DNA of 51,295 bases, from positions 151,011 through 202,305 of the forward strand of contig CAZUNO010000003.1 of assembly GCA_964621445.1 (NCBI GenBank), read 5' to 3'. Below are positions 6,172-14,311 of this stretch, in pieces. The position numbers and the translations under genes were made by a program. The first letter of the stretch is position 1. Every line of letters begins with the position of its first letter. Below the pieces are notes generated by a model, which was given only the letters and a program-made list of their open reading frames with translations, was not told where the DNA came from and searched no databases. This DNA is from CAZUNO01 sp964621445 [NCBI: Candidatus Hadarchaeota archaeon] (GTDB lineage: Archaea > CAYQAE01 > CAYVLA01).

Positions 6172-8592
6172 GTGAGGGGTCCGGAAGTCGGCATATCCAG
6201 CCTTGGCGGGGAGTGCATTTCAGTCGCGCTTCTATCCCTGGCCTCGCTTACCCTGGAGATCAGCCTTACCAGGGTTTTATCATTGGTTGCCTGGTATCAT
6301 TTCGCGTTTATGGTGGTTAGCATAGCCCTTTTTGGTTATGGGGCTGCTGGAGCTGTTCTTTCCGTGTTCCCTGGGCTCAGGAAGGATGGGCGGGTCCTCA
6401 TTGTCTCATCCTGGATATGTTCCATCGCCGTAGTTCTCTGCCTGGTATTCCCGGTGGTATTTCATTTCGACCCCATGCTGGCAGACACCGAGCCATTCCA
6501 CCTGGTAATGATAGTTTTACAGTATCTTAGCCTTGGTATTCCCTTCTTTCTCAGCGGAATATGCCTGGCTTCCGTGATATCCAGGCATTCGGAGAGGTCC
6601 AGTATAGTCTACTTCTCAGATCTAACCGGAGCCGGGTTGGGGTGCATAGCCGCTTTGCTGCTGCTTCCACTGGGGGGACCAAAAATCCCCGTCTTCTTCG
6701 CCGCGGTGGCGGCGGCCCTTGCATCCGCCATCTTTTCATATGTCCACGGTGGAAGACGTCTTATTTTCCTGGGATTGGCTACTGGATTGGCATTGCTATT
6801 GGTGGGGGGAGTGGTAGAATACGATCCGGAGATCTCCGAGTACAAGGCCATGAGCGCGGTTTTGCGGCAGCCCGGCGCTGAAAGGGAGTGGAGTTCATGG
6901 AATGAGGTGTCGCGGGTTGACGTGCTGAATAGCAGCATGATAAGGTATGCCCCCGGCATGCCCTTCGAGAAGTACTATCCGATTCCCGAACAGCTTGGCC
7001 TTACCGTGGATGGGGACAACCTGGAACCGATAACCAGGTTTAGCGGTAATCTTTCCGATCTATCGTTCATGAGGACTTTGCCCTCCTCGGTTCCTTACCA
7101 GATGTCCTCCAGATCCAGAGTCCTGGTAATCCGGTCCGGTGCCGGTTTCGATGTGCTCAAGGCCCTGGTGAATGGGGCCGAAAGAGTTTCCGGGACCGAG
7201 AGGAATCCTGGAATTGTCGAGGTGGTTGGTAAGGAGTTCGAGCGGTTCTCGGGGGATATATACTCCCGTGAGGATGTTGACCTGGCGCGGAGGGGTGTAA
7301 GGTCATATCTAGGCGAGGTTGAGGGCAATTTTGACCTGATGGAGATATCGCTTAAACAGGACCCCGTAACCTCGGCTGTGGGGATGTACAGCCTCTCCGA
7401 GAACTACCTTTTCACCACCGAATCCTTTGGTGAGATGTTTGAGCATCTATCCCCGGAGGGAGTCCTGACCGTTACCAGGTGGCTATCCCCTCCACCAAGA
7501 CAGGGGGCCAGGGTGGTGAGCCTAATGGTCGATTGCCTGGAGAGGGAGGGAGTGGATAGAGTTGGAGAGCATATCGCTTGTTTCCGTACATATCTAACGA
7601 TTACTGCGATGATTAAGAAGACGCCTTTCACCGTTGCTGAGATTGATGATCTCAGGAGGATTTGTGAGGAGAGATCGTTTGACCTCGTGTATGTGCCAAA
7701 TATCACCAGATCGGATGTCAATCGTTTCAACCTGTTTGATCGGCCATACTACTTCAACGCGATAAGCAAGATCGTGAACGACACTGAAAGGGAGAGCTTT
7801 CTGTCGGATTATATCTTCGATCTTTCCCCTCCCACGGATGATAGTCCCTTCTTCTTCGATTTTCTAAAGCTGGGTAGACTGGGTGATATCGCCGGGGCTC
7901 TGGGCCCGGCCTGGAATCCCTTCCTGGAGGGAGGCCTCCTGATCCTGGCGGTTTCGGCGCAGTCATTGGTTGCCTCCTTCCTGTTCATAATGGGTCCTAT
8001 TTGGCTATCATCCAAGTTGGGACATGAATTGGAGATGGAGTGGAGGTGGATATCCTACTTCCTCTGTCTGGGCGGGGGCTATATGCTGGTGGAGGTGTCC
8101 TTCTTGCAGAGATTGATACTGTTCCTGGGACAGCCATCACACGCCATGGGGGTGACTCTGTTCTGCATGTTGGTCTTTTCCGGCCTGGGTAGTCTCTGGA
8201 GCGGACGTTTTAGGCCGAGTTCCAGGCTCGTAGGGCTCTGTGTTCTAGGTATCGTGTTTATGGTCCTTGCTCACGTTTTCCTTTTCAGTTTTCTAATAGG
8301 GAATTTCATGGGGCTGGGAATATGGATGAAATCTCTGGTGGCCGTGTCAATACTAGCCCCGGTAGCCTTCCTAATGGGAATTCCCTTTCCCACGGGATTG
8401 AGGGTTCTGGGAAAGAATTCCCCGGATTCAGTTCCCCTGGCCTACGGTTCGAATTCATGTGCCTCGGTTGTGGCCTCGGCTGGTGCCATGGTTCTGGCCG
8501 GGTGGGGTGGGTTTTCCGGTGTTTTGCTGTTGGCTATTGTACTCTATTTGATAGGTTTCCTTTCCCTAAAAGGTGTTGGGAAAAGCGGATAA
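6172..8592 (+). CDS. Polytopic membrane protein with spermidine-synthase-like domain
   Basis: 806 residues, GTG start, TAA stop. About six N-terminal transmembrane helices (residues 15-230) begin with ASLTLEISLTRVLSLVAWYHFAFM. A soluble Rossmann segment follows, with RVLVIRSGAGFDVLKAL and a downstream acidic GTERNP (about residues 320-350), where aminopropyltransferase-like proteins bind SAM-type substrates. About seven C-terminal helices (residues 590-800) include GYMLVEVSFLQRLILFLG and FLMGIPFPTGLRVLG. This is the large 'spermidine synthase-like' fused membrane family found in bacteria and archaea, whose substrate is not established. It is convergent with the PCMT gene, with 1 nt between the stops. 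The 5' region may include a structured leader. Confidence 0.75.
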   Translation: MRGPEVGISSLGGECISVALLSLASLTLEISLTRVLSLVAWYHFAFMVVSIALFGYGAAGAVLSVFPGLRKDGRVLIVSSWICSIAVVLCLVFPVVFHFDPMLADTEPFHLVMIVLQYLSLGIPFFLSGICLASVISRHSERSSIVYFSDLTGAGLGCIAALLLLPLGGPKIPVFFAAVAAALASAIFSYVHGGRRLIFLGLATGLALLLVGGVVEYDPEISEYKAMSAVLRQPGAEREWSSWNEVSRVDVLNSSMIRYAPGMPFEKYYPIPEQLGLTVDGDNLEPITRFSGNLSDLSFMRTLPSSVPYQMSSRSRVLVIRSGAGFDVLKALVNGAERVSGTERNPGIVEVVGKEFERFSGDIYSREDVDLARRGVRSYLGEVEGNFDLMEISLKQDPVTSAVGMYSLSENYLFTTESFGEMFEHLSPEGVLTVTRWLSPPPRQGARVVSLMVDCLEREGVDRVGEHIACFRTYLTITAMIKKTPFTVAEIDDLRRICEERSFDLVYVPNITRSDVNRFNLFDRPYYFNAISKIVNDTERESFLSDYIFDLSPPTDDSPFFFDFLKLGRLGDIAGALGPAWNPFLEGGLLILAVSAQSLVASFLFIMGPIWLSSKLGHELEMEWRWISYFLCLGGGYMLVEVSFLQRLILFLGQPSHAMGVTLFCMLVFSGLGSLWSGRFRPSSRLVGLCVLGIVFMVLAHVFLFSFLIGNFMGLGIWMKSLVAVSILAPVAFLMGIPFPTGLRVLGKNSPDSVPLAYGSNSCASVVASAGAMVLAGWGGFSGVLLLAIVLYLIGFLSLKGVGKSG

Positions 8593-8593
8593 C

Positions 8594-9382
8594 TCACGAC
8601 TCCTTTATGTGACCGGTCATGGGCACGAAACGAACGTCAATAAGGTGGTGGACCGTCCTCTGGCCATCCTTCCTGGTGACAAGATCCAGAGTCTGGATGC
8701 CATGGGAAGGGCCCACCGGCATTATGAGCCTTCCGCCATCCTTCAGCTGTTGGAAAAGGGGTGCCGGTATGTGGCTTCCGGCACAGGTAACGATTATGGC
8801 ATCGAAGGGGGCGTACTCCTCCCAACCAAAATAACCATCACCGTTCCTAACCTCGACGTTGTCGTAGCCCAGGCGATCCAGGGTCTTTGATGCTCTTTCT
8901 GCCAGCTCGGGCACTATCTCTATGCTGTAGACCTGTTCGCATATCTCGGCCAGAACAGCCGCCTGATATCCCGAGCCGGTGCCTATCTCAAGAACTTTGC
9001 ACTGGTTGGGCCTCAGCTCCAGGGCCTGGGTCATGAAGGCGACTATGTAGGGCTGGGATATGGTTTGTCCATAGCCGATAGGCAATGGGGAGTCCCGATA
9101 GGCCTGGGGCTTCCTGCCGTCGGGAACGAATTCGTGCCTGGGCACGGATTTCATGGCCTGGAGAACGTCCTGGTCCCGGATATTCCTGGTTTCTAGCTGG
9201 GTTTCAACCATTTTTAGCCTCTCATCTGCCCGGTTATCCGAATCCTGGGGCTGGGAGTAGGACGTGTTATTAGTCGGTTCCTCCCGCGGCCGGGGGGACC
9301 AGGCAAGGAATATACCTATGGCTAATATGGTAACAATGACCAGCGCAATCGCAAGTTTCCCGTTCCAGGAAAGCCTTTTCAC
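8594..9382 (-). CDS. pcm: Membrane-anchored protein-L-isoaspartate O-methyltransferase
   Basis: 262 residues, ATG start, TGA stop. Residues 9-28 form a single hydrophobic signal anchor, followed by a linker rich in Pro, Ser and Asn (30-52) and then the PCMT domain. The domain carries VPRHEFVPD, YRDSPLPIGYGQTISQPYIVAFM, motif I VLEIGTGSGYQAAVLAE, VYSIEIVPELAERA, FDAIIVTCAGSHIPAPL and GGRLIMPVG. Cytoplasmic PCMT (about 210-220 residues) repairs isoaspartyl residues using SAM. The extra N-terminal anchor suggests the domain faces the outside or is tethered to the membrane. How SAM would reach an external domain is an open question, as in other exported PCMTs. Confidence 0.88.
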   Translation of the reverse strand: MKRLSWNGKLAIALVIVTILAIGIFLAWSPRPREEPTNNTSYSQPQDSDNRADERLKMVETQLETRNIRDQDVLQAMKSVPRHEFVPDGRKPQAYRDSPLPIGYGQTISQPYIVAFMTQALELRPNQCKVLEIGTGSGYQAAVLAEICEQVYSIEIVPELAERASKTLDRLGYDNVEVRNGDGYFGWEEYAPFDAIIVTCAGSHIPAPLFQQLKDGGRLIMPVGPSHGIQTLDLVTRKDGQRTVHHLIDVRFVPMTGHIKES

Positions 9383-9453
9383 GATAATAATTGAAATCAG
9401 GGCCTGAAATGATTTTTGGAGCCGAAGGTATTTTTCGAATGATGGCGATAAGA

Positions 9454-9460
9454 TTTAAAT
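9454..9460 (+). promoter_or_regulatory. TATA box of tRNA-Val
   Basis: TTTAAAT lies 27-33 nt before the mature tRNA 5' end at 9487, in the spacing expected for an archaeal tRNA promoter. Confidence 0.5.
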
Positions 9461-9486
9461 CCATTTTTCGGGAGGATGAAGGTACT

Positions 9487-9583
9487 GGGCCCGTGGTCTA
9501 GCTGGTTATGACATCGCCTTGACGTACTCCTTTTCAGGCGTTCAAAAAGGCGAAGTTCTTGGGTTCAAATCCCAACGGGCCCA
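9487..9583 (+). tRNA. tRNA-Val(GAC) with canonical intron
   Basis: Acceptor GGGCCCG (9487-9493) pairs fully with CGGGCCC (9576-9582), discriminator A at 9583, followed by a genomic CCA. Anticodon stem TCGCC (9514-9518) pairs with GGCGA (9549-9553); loop TTGACG plus A38 gives anticodon GAC at 9521-9523. T stem TTGGG/CCCAA encloses TTCAAAT. The intron is about 9525-9547 (23 nt) at the 37/38 site; the exons total 74 nt. A decayed PIN-toxin gene lies immediately downstream, a common arrangement where elements insert beside tRNA genes. Confidence 0.92.
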
Positions 9584-9679
9584 CCATTTATTGGTGATTT
9601 CTAAGTTAGGGGTTTATCTGTGCGAGATTAGATTATGGAACCAGGGCAATTTCCACTTATTTGAAGCCTTCCCGTAATT

Positions 9680-9965
9680 TAGGCGGTCCGAAGTAAAATA
9701 AAGGGGGGGGCGTTCATGGAGATCTCTCAGTGCTGTTCTGACTTCATTCTTTTTCAGTATCTCTCTCGATATGCTCTAGGTAGTATTCCCACAGAACCAT
9801 GCGGGTCTAGGCCATGTTTCTTAGGCACTGCCCTTGCTTCTAGATCCTTAGTTAAAATCAAATGAATTCCGAGTTCAAGTGAAAGAGAGATTGGCCTCTT
9901 CTATTTGTAACCCATACCGGGCAACTAAGATAACCGCTGATTCCCTTAATCTCGGGAAATTTCCT
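9680..9965 (-). pseudogene. Degraded DUF3368-type PIN-domain toxin (vapC-like)
   Basis: Minus-strand fragments in different frames line up in order with the DUF3368 PIN family: AVILVARYGLQIEEANL, then LGIHLILTKDLEARAV, then GLDPHGSVGILPRAYRE, then KKNEVRTALRDLHER followed by PLYFTSDRL. At least two frameshifts break the reading frame, one near 9880 and one near 9775. A run of eight G lies at 9703-9710. No intact start or antitoxin is visible. It overlaps the 3' end of the neighbouring GATase-like gene by a few bases at most. The identification rests on the order of motifs, so family assignment is moderate. Confidence 0.5.
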
Positions 9966-11214
9966 CTTCTAGACGGGTTGTACTGACTTCCTTGTAAAGC
10001 CTGCGTCGGACCATCACCGACCAGACGATGAATCCGCAACCCATGGCGGTGCCGGTCACCGCTAGCCATTCAATCACGTATACCCACATTAATGCCCGGT
10101 TCTTGAGCTCGACGGCGTCCTGTTCCACGTTCTTGATCATATTATCGGCTTCTCGGTAGGCGTCAAGGGTCCTTTCGATCTCCAGGTCCAGGTAGTATGG
10201 TGTGGCCTGGGCTATTACCGTGTTGATTTGGTCTATCTTCCGCTCAATTTTATCCGTGTTGGCCCCGAAGGAGTCACAGAATTCAAGTAGGCCCAGCAGC
10301 AGGCTTTTTCGGGTAGCTACATCCTGCATCTGGGACCTGAGGGTGTGAACCAGGTCTATATCCTGCGGCACATCTCGGTGATCCAGGTATATCATCAGGT
10401 TGCTCCCGAAGTCAATATAGTAGGTCCAGAAGGGCTTTTTTCTACAGAAGAAATAGATCTCACCGGTATAGGCGAATACCCTGGCCTGATTCTCCACCTC
10501 CCAGGTGACCATGGCCGGGTGATCCTTGAATTTGACGCTCTCGGCATGGGCAAGTTTCCGGGCTCCGGGCTTGAGCTTGACCAGGTTGTGGTGGAAATCG
10601 TTCATGAAGTAGGCTCTTTCTCTCTTCCAGGGCAGGCTGCTGATGAACTCGTGTTCCCTGTCATCTATGCGCAGCAGTATTCCATTTTGGGGGTATTGGA
10701 CCCAGGTATCGATGACGTCCCTGGTAGGTAGCAGCTCCCCTATTTCGGTCTCTCCCCAGGCTGGCCTGCCGAAGGCTCCACCAAAGGTCTCCCAGCCGCC
10801 GAACATGACCAGCCCCATGCCGCTATCCCTCACCCCTCTGGCCAGCATCCTGATGTAGGGCTCTACCGCGAACCGGTTGGCGTTGGAGATTACTATAACA
10901 TCGAACCTCGATGCCAGATCCTTGTATGTCCTGGGCATGTATAGCCTGACAAACCTGTATATCTCCGCGCCCTGACCGGCCTGGATGGGCCCTATCGCGC
11001 CCCAATCGCGCATAGTTGCCTGCACAAAGGAGATCGAGAACAGAGGGTCTGATCTCATCTCCCAGAAGGGACGCGAGCGAGCCGTACAGCCCACGTAGAG
11101 AACCCCGATCCGTCCATCCTCTCTGCCCGTTACGGAAGGCGGGATGAAAAGAGCCATACATGCAAGAAGGACGAATAATGCTCGGCGGGGCAAGTATTCA
11201 GCCAAACACTCCAT
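9946..11214 (-). CDS. Secreted, C-terminally anchored GATase-like protein, paralogue 1
   Basis: 422 residues, ATG start, TAA stop. Signal peptide at about residues 8-30. Residues 36-300 resemble a class I glutamine-amidotransferase/ThuA-like fold (DUF1355 type): RIGVLYVGCTARSRPF, RLYMPRTYKDLASRFDVIVISNAN, GMGLVMFGGWETFGG and WGETEIGELLPTRDVIDTW. A helical, coiled-coil-prone stretch follows (310-380), then ELKNRALMWVYVIEWLAVTG leading into one transmembrane helix and a basic tail. The nucleophile Cys of true amidotransferases is not conserved between the three copies in this window, so a binding or structural role is more likely than amidotransfer. Same architecture as 29891-31114 and 31233-32468. 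A TATA-like CTTTATC lies about 30 nt upstream. Confidence 0.7.
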   Translation of the reverse strand: MECLAEYLPRRALFVLLACMALFIPPSVTGREDGRIGVLYVGCTARSRPFWEMRSDPLFSISFVQATMRDWGAIGPIQAGQGAEIYRFVRLYMPRTYKDLASRFDVIVISNANRFAVEPYIRMLARGVRDSGMGLVMFGGWETFGGAFGRPAWGETEIGELLPTRDVIDTWVQYPQNGILLRIDDREHEFISSLPWKRERAYFMNDFHHNLVKLKPGARKLAHAESVKFKDHPAMVTWEVENQARVFAYTGEIYFFCRKKPFWTYYIDFGSNLMIYLDHRDVPQDIDLVHTLRSQMQDVATRKSLLLGLLEFCDSFGANTDKIERKIDQINTVIAQATPYYLDLEIERTLDAYREADNMIKNVEQDAVELKNRALMWVYVIEWLAVTGTAMGCGFIVWSVMVRRRLYKEVSTTRLEEEISRD

Positions 11215-11297
11215 CTCTGGTATTTAGATATCCCTGCTTACCGATAAAGTTTTGTCCCTTACTCAGGGGGCGTAGGTTGATGGTCTCCTGATGAAAA

Positions 11298-12008
11298 TCA
11301 AATATGACGGACAAGTCCTTGTATCTCCCATACAGTGTGCATTATTTCTCTAAATGACACAGTTGACTTTCCCCTCCTCCTAGGGGAGTGGGAGACCGGT
11401 AGCTGGGTTATGCTGAATCCCTTCTTGATGGTTCGGGCCACGAGTTCCAGGTCAAATGCGAACCTATTGCTTGTAATTTCCACTTCTTCGGGAATCTTGC
11501 GGTCGAAGATCTTCATGGAACAGTCTATGTCCTTTAGACCCTCCAGGGCGAATAGTATTCGGCATACCGTATTGTAGCCTTTCGATATACACCGGCGGTG
11601 AAATGGTTCATCATGGCGCTGTCTGTAGCCGACCACCATATCAAATTCTGGAAGCGGCTCCAGCATCCTTTGAAATTCCCCGATATCGAACTGCAGGTCG
11701 GCGTCAGTATATGCTATGTACTTAAAACGGGACGAGGAGATGCCGGTCATTATGGCCGCTCCATATCCCTCGTTCCTGTCATGAATGGAAATCCTGACCT
11801 GAGGGAAATCCCTTGACGCCTCCCTCATCCTTTTTCCAGTACCATCGGTACTCCCGTCGTCAACCAGGATGATTTCGTATTGGGAAAGGCCAATGCTGGA
11901 AAGGGAGCGGTCGGCACTCCTCGCCGTGTCGTAGATCAGCTGCTGTTCATTAAATGCGGGGATAACAAATGATAGCTTCACTCTGGATGCATCCAATGAA
12001 ATCCCCAT
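11298..12008 (-). CDS. Family 2 glycosyltransferase (dolichyl-phosphate-sugar synthase-like)
   Basis: 236 residues, ATG start, TGA stop. Classic GT2 GT-A domain: LSFVIPAFNEQQLI at residues 12-25, EIILVDDGSTDGTG near 45-58, IHDRNEGYGAAIMTG near 75-89, and the DxD-type metal site YTDADLQFD near 98-106. The later CSMKIFDRK and FDLELVARTIKKGF segments are typical of DPM1-like enzymes. It has no C-terminal membrane helices, unlike DPM3/GtrB fusions. It probably transfers a nucleotide-sugar to a polyprenyl phosphate on the cytoplasmic face. It is divergent from an SMR-like carrier and a GT-C-like membrane protein, which together suggest a lipid-linked sugar pathway. Confidence 0.85.
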   Translation of the reverse strand: MGISLDASRVKLSFVIPAFNEQQLIYDTARSADRSLSSIGLSQYEIILVDDGSTDGTGKRMREASRDFPQVRISIHDRNEGYGAAIMTGISSSRFKYIAYTDADLQFDIGEFQRMLEPLPEFDMVVGYRQRHDEPFHRRCISKGYNTVCRILFALEGLKDIDCSMKIFDRKIPEEVEITSNRFAFDLELVARTIKKGFSITQLPVSHSPRRRGKSTVSFREIMHTVWEIQGLVRHI

Positions 12009-12120
12009 TGGTTTTCCCTGGGATTTGTACTGGGTCTGAAATATGTTAATGAGGCAGCCGTCCTTGGTGGCAAGGCTTAATATGTGATACAGGATGCTGA
12101 TTATTGATAGGCGGGATTGA

Positions 12121-12486
12121 ATGGTCTGGCTTTATATCTCGATGCCTGTCTTTCTGAACGGTCTTGGTCAGTTGATGCTCAAGAAGGGAGTGGATACCAT
12201 GCTTTATGGGGAGATCGGATTCCCATCCCTAGAGAAGCTGATTCCGGATATATTGAGCAGCCCTCTGGTTCTGGCCGGCCTGGCCTGTTCCGGTATCAGC
12301 ATGTTGGTCTGGCTGAAGATTCTATCCATCTCCGAGGTGAGCTATGCCTATCCCATAACCGTTAGCCTGACCTACGCTCTGGTGGTGGCTGGTTCGGGCC
12401 TGGTTCTCGGTGAGGATGTGTCCATGATGAGGATGCTAGGGATAGTGGTAATCGTCACCGGAGTGTTCATCGCGGGGATGACCTAG
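12121..12486 (+). CDS. SMR/EamA-like four-helix membrane carrier (ArnE/F-like)
   Basis: 121 residues, ATG start, TAG stop. Four hydrophobic helices at about residues 3-20, 45-65, 70-90 and 98-118. The segment ISEVSYAYPITVSLTYALVV matches the family pattern 'P-L-S-x-A-Y-P-(I/V)' of SMR and of the ArnE/ArnF undecaprenyl-phosphate-aminoarabinose flippases. The next gene, a GT-C-like protein, starts 5 nt after the stop, so translation is coupled. With the divergent GT2 gene this suggests synthesis, flipping and transfer of a polyprenyl-linked sugar. A drug-exporter function cannot be excluded. Confidence 0.7.
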   Translation: MVWLYISMPVFLNGLGQLMLKKGVDTMLYGEIGFPSLEKLIPDILSSPLVLAGLACSGISMLVWLKILSISEVSYAYPITVSLTYALVVAGSGLVLGEDVSMMRMLGIVVIVTGVFIAGMT

Positions 12487-12490
12487 GGCT

Positions 12491-14269
12491 TTGGGAAGGG
12501 GATCTGAATTGCGGTTTTCTGGACTTCAGGACAGCCTTTTAATCCTCCTGATAGTTACCGGAATTCTCCTTGCCTTTTCTTTGCAGGGCCTGGACCTGAC
12601 GGATCTTGGCTGGCATCTGACAAACCAGATGTGCACGGTCAAATACTCGCCCAATTTTGACTCCTTTGATTGGACTTTCCTGCTCTCAAACTACGCAGGG
12701 GGGATATGGCTTTCCTTGATTGGAGGGCCGTCTGTGTTATGGGCCAGGATTGGAGGCGCTCTTCTTGTCGGGGTCAATTCGGTTATCGTATATTCCATCC
12801 TCTCCAGGCATTTCGGGCGTATGGAGGTGCTTTTGACGGTACCGGTGACTGCTCTGTTCATTGCTGCTTGCTCCAGCCAGATATTGATACACTACTTCTC
12901 CTTCCCGGCCTTCCTGCTCTGCGTTGAGTTTTGGCTTTTGGACCGGGCCATGGATGAGAGGTCAGGAACCAATAAGTTGCTAATCGGCATGGGAATGGGC
13001 GGGTTGCTAATTCCCATAATTCTTAGTTACCTTCCCATGGGCTTGCTGCTGGTATTTCCTCTCATCGCGATCACCTACATCCGGCTCACGGATGCCTACC
13101 TTGAGCTTAGAAGGGTTTTTGTGGGAGCTTTGTTGGGGTTATCGATATCCCTGGTTTTAACCCTGGTGGTATTTCTCTCTGCAGGAATCCTAGAGGGCTT
13201 CTGGGATGCCGGTATCTCGTTGATTTCCGGTGGTAGAGCGGTCGCCGACCATGAGGCGGCTGACCTGATCCGGCTCTATGCCGCTGACCTCAGGAGGGTA
13301 ATCTTGCGGACCTTTCTTTTAGGCTCCTTTCTCCTTGTTGTGTACAGGGCCAGGAAGCACGGTGGAAAAGCGCTTCAAGTAGCGGTAGGAATAGCCTTGG
13401 CCGGGTTTATTGGCGGCGTATTGTGGGCGTGGACCGAGGGATTAATCGCCATTGATCCCGGAAAGGAGCTAAGCAGAGTGGCCATGGGCTGGATATTCGT
13501 CGCCACCTGGATCGTGCTTTTCAGGGGGGATGGGCGGAAACCTAGACTGGATATTCTGGTTCTGGCCGGGGTCCTGGCAATGATTGTGACCCCAGTGGGC
13601 TCAAATGGCGGCCTGGTCAAGGCGGTCTACGGAATGTGGTTGATTCTACCCCTATCCCTGCTTAGAGTCAAGGATCTTCCCCCGCCCTCGTGTCCAGGAC
13701 CCCTTCGATGGCTGCAAAAAAATTTCAAGCCCATCGTTATTGTTTTACTTGCTCTTTCTCTGCTGACGCTCTGGTTCACCGTTTATCGGGACCACTGGAA
13801 CCGGTTGGATCTGACCACTGGTTTTTCGGAACCTTCCCTTGCGGGGATATATTCAACCCCGGAGAGAGTGGAGGCAGTGGAAGGGGTTTTGTCCTTCCTG
13901 GATAAAGAGACCCAGAAGGGGGACAGAACGCTTTTCGTAAACGTGGTCCCCCTGATATATTACCTAACGGAAACCAGGCCGGCACTAAATAACTCCTGGC
14001 TCTTTCTGGAAGAGCTGGAGAGGATAAAGACCAGACAGAGAAAGGTTAACAAGCTACCTACCATATTTGGTTACACCTCGAGTTTCCCGGACGATGAATG
14101 GCCCGACGAGAAGAAGGAGGGGGATTCAGGTAATATTTCGGAAAAGATAGAGTTCCTGGAGATTGTATATGTCAATGAACTGGGATACGAGCTAGCCTTC
14201 GAGTCCGACTCGTTCGTGATGTACTCCCGCCCCGGAGAAGATGCCAATGTTAACCATCGAGAAACTTAA
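12491..14269 (+). CDS. Polytopic GT-C-like membrane glycosyltransferase
   Basis: 592 residues, TTG start 5 nt after the SMR-like stop (a second TTG lies six codons on), TAA stop. About 11-12 transmembrane helices lie before residue 440, then a soluble outer domain (about 450-590). The first outer loop has LDLTDLGWHLTNQ, resembling the acidic catalytic loop of ArnT/PMT-like GT-C enzymes, which use polyprenyl-linked sugars. No family was matched more precisely. Position after the SMR-like carrier and opposite the GT2 gene supports transfer of a flipped sugar to a surface acceptor. Confidence 0.6.
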   Translation: MGRGSELRFSGLQDSLLILLIVTGILLAFSLQGLDLTDLGWHLTNQMCTVKYSPNFDSFDWTFLLSNYAGGIWLSLIGGPSVLWARIGGALLVGVNSVIVYSILSRHFGRMEVLLTVPVTALFIAACSSQILIHYFSFPAFLLCVEFWLLDRAMDERSGTNKLLIGMGMGGLLIPIILSYLPMGLLLVFPLIAITYIRLTDAYLELRRVFVGALLGLSISLVLTLVVFLSAGILEGFWDAGISLISGGRAVADHEAADLIRLYAADLRRVILRTFLLGSFLLVVYRARKHGGKALQVAVGIALAGFIGGVLWAWTEGLIAIDPGKELSRVAMGWIFVATWIVLFRGDGRKPRLDILVLAGVLAMIVTPVGSNGGLVKAVYGMWLILPLSLLRVKDLPPPSCPGPLRWLQKNFKPIVIVLLALSLLTLWFTVYRDHWNRLDLTTGFSEPSLAGIYSTPERVEAVEGVLSFLDKETQKGDRTLFVNVVPLIYYLTETRPALNNSWLFLEELERIKTRQRKVNKLPTIFGYTSSFPDDEWPDEKKEGDSGNISEKIEFLEIVYVNELGYELAFESDSFVMYSRPGEDANVNHRET

Positions 14270-14311
14270 GAACTACTCTATTCCAACCCAAACAAGGTTA
14301 GGGTTGATCCT

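Noticed and set aside
11280-11330. C/D-box small RNA suggested by CTGATGA
   Set aside because: No matching D box or terminal stem at the needed spacing, and the site overlaps the end of the GT2 gene.
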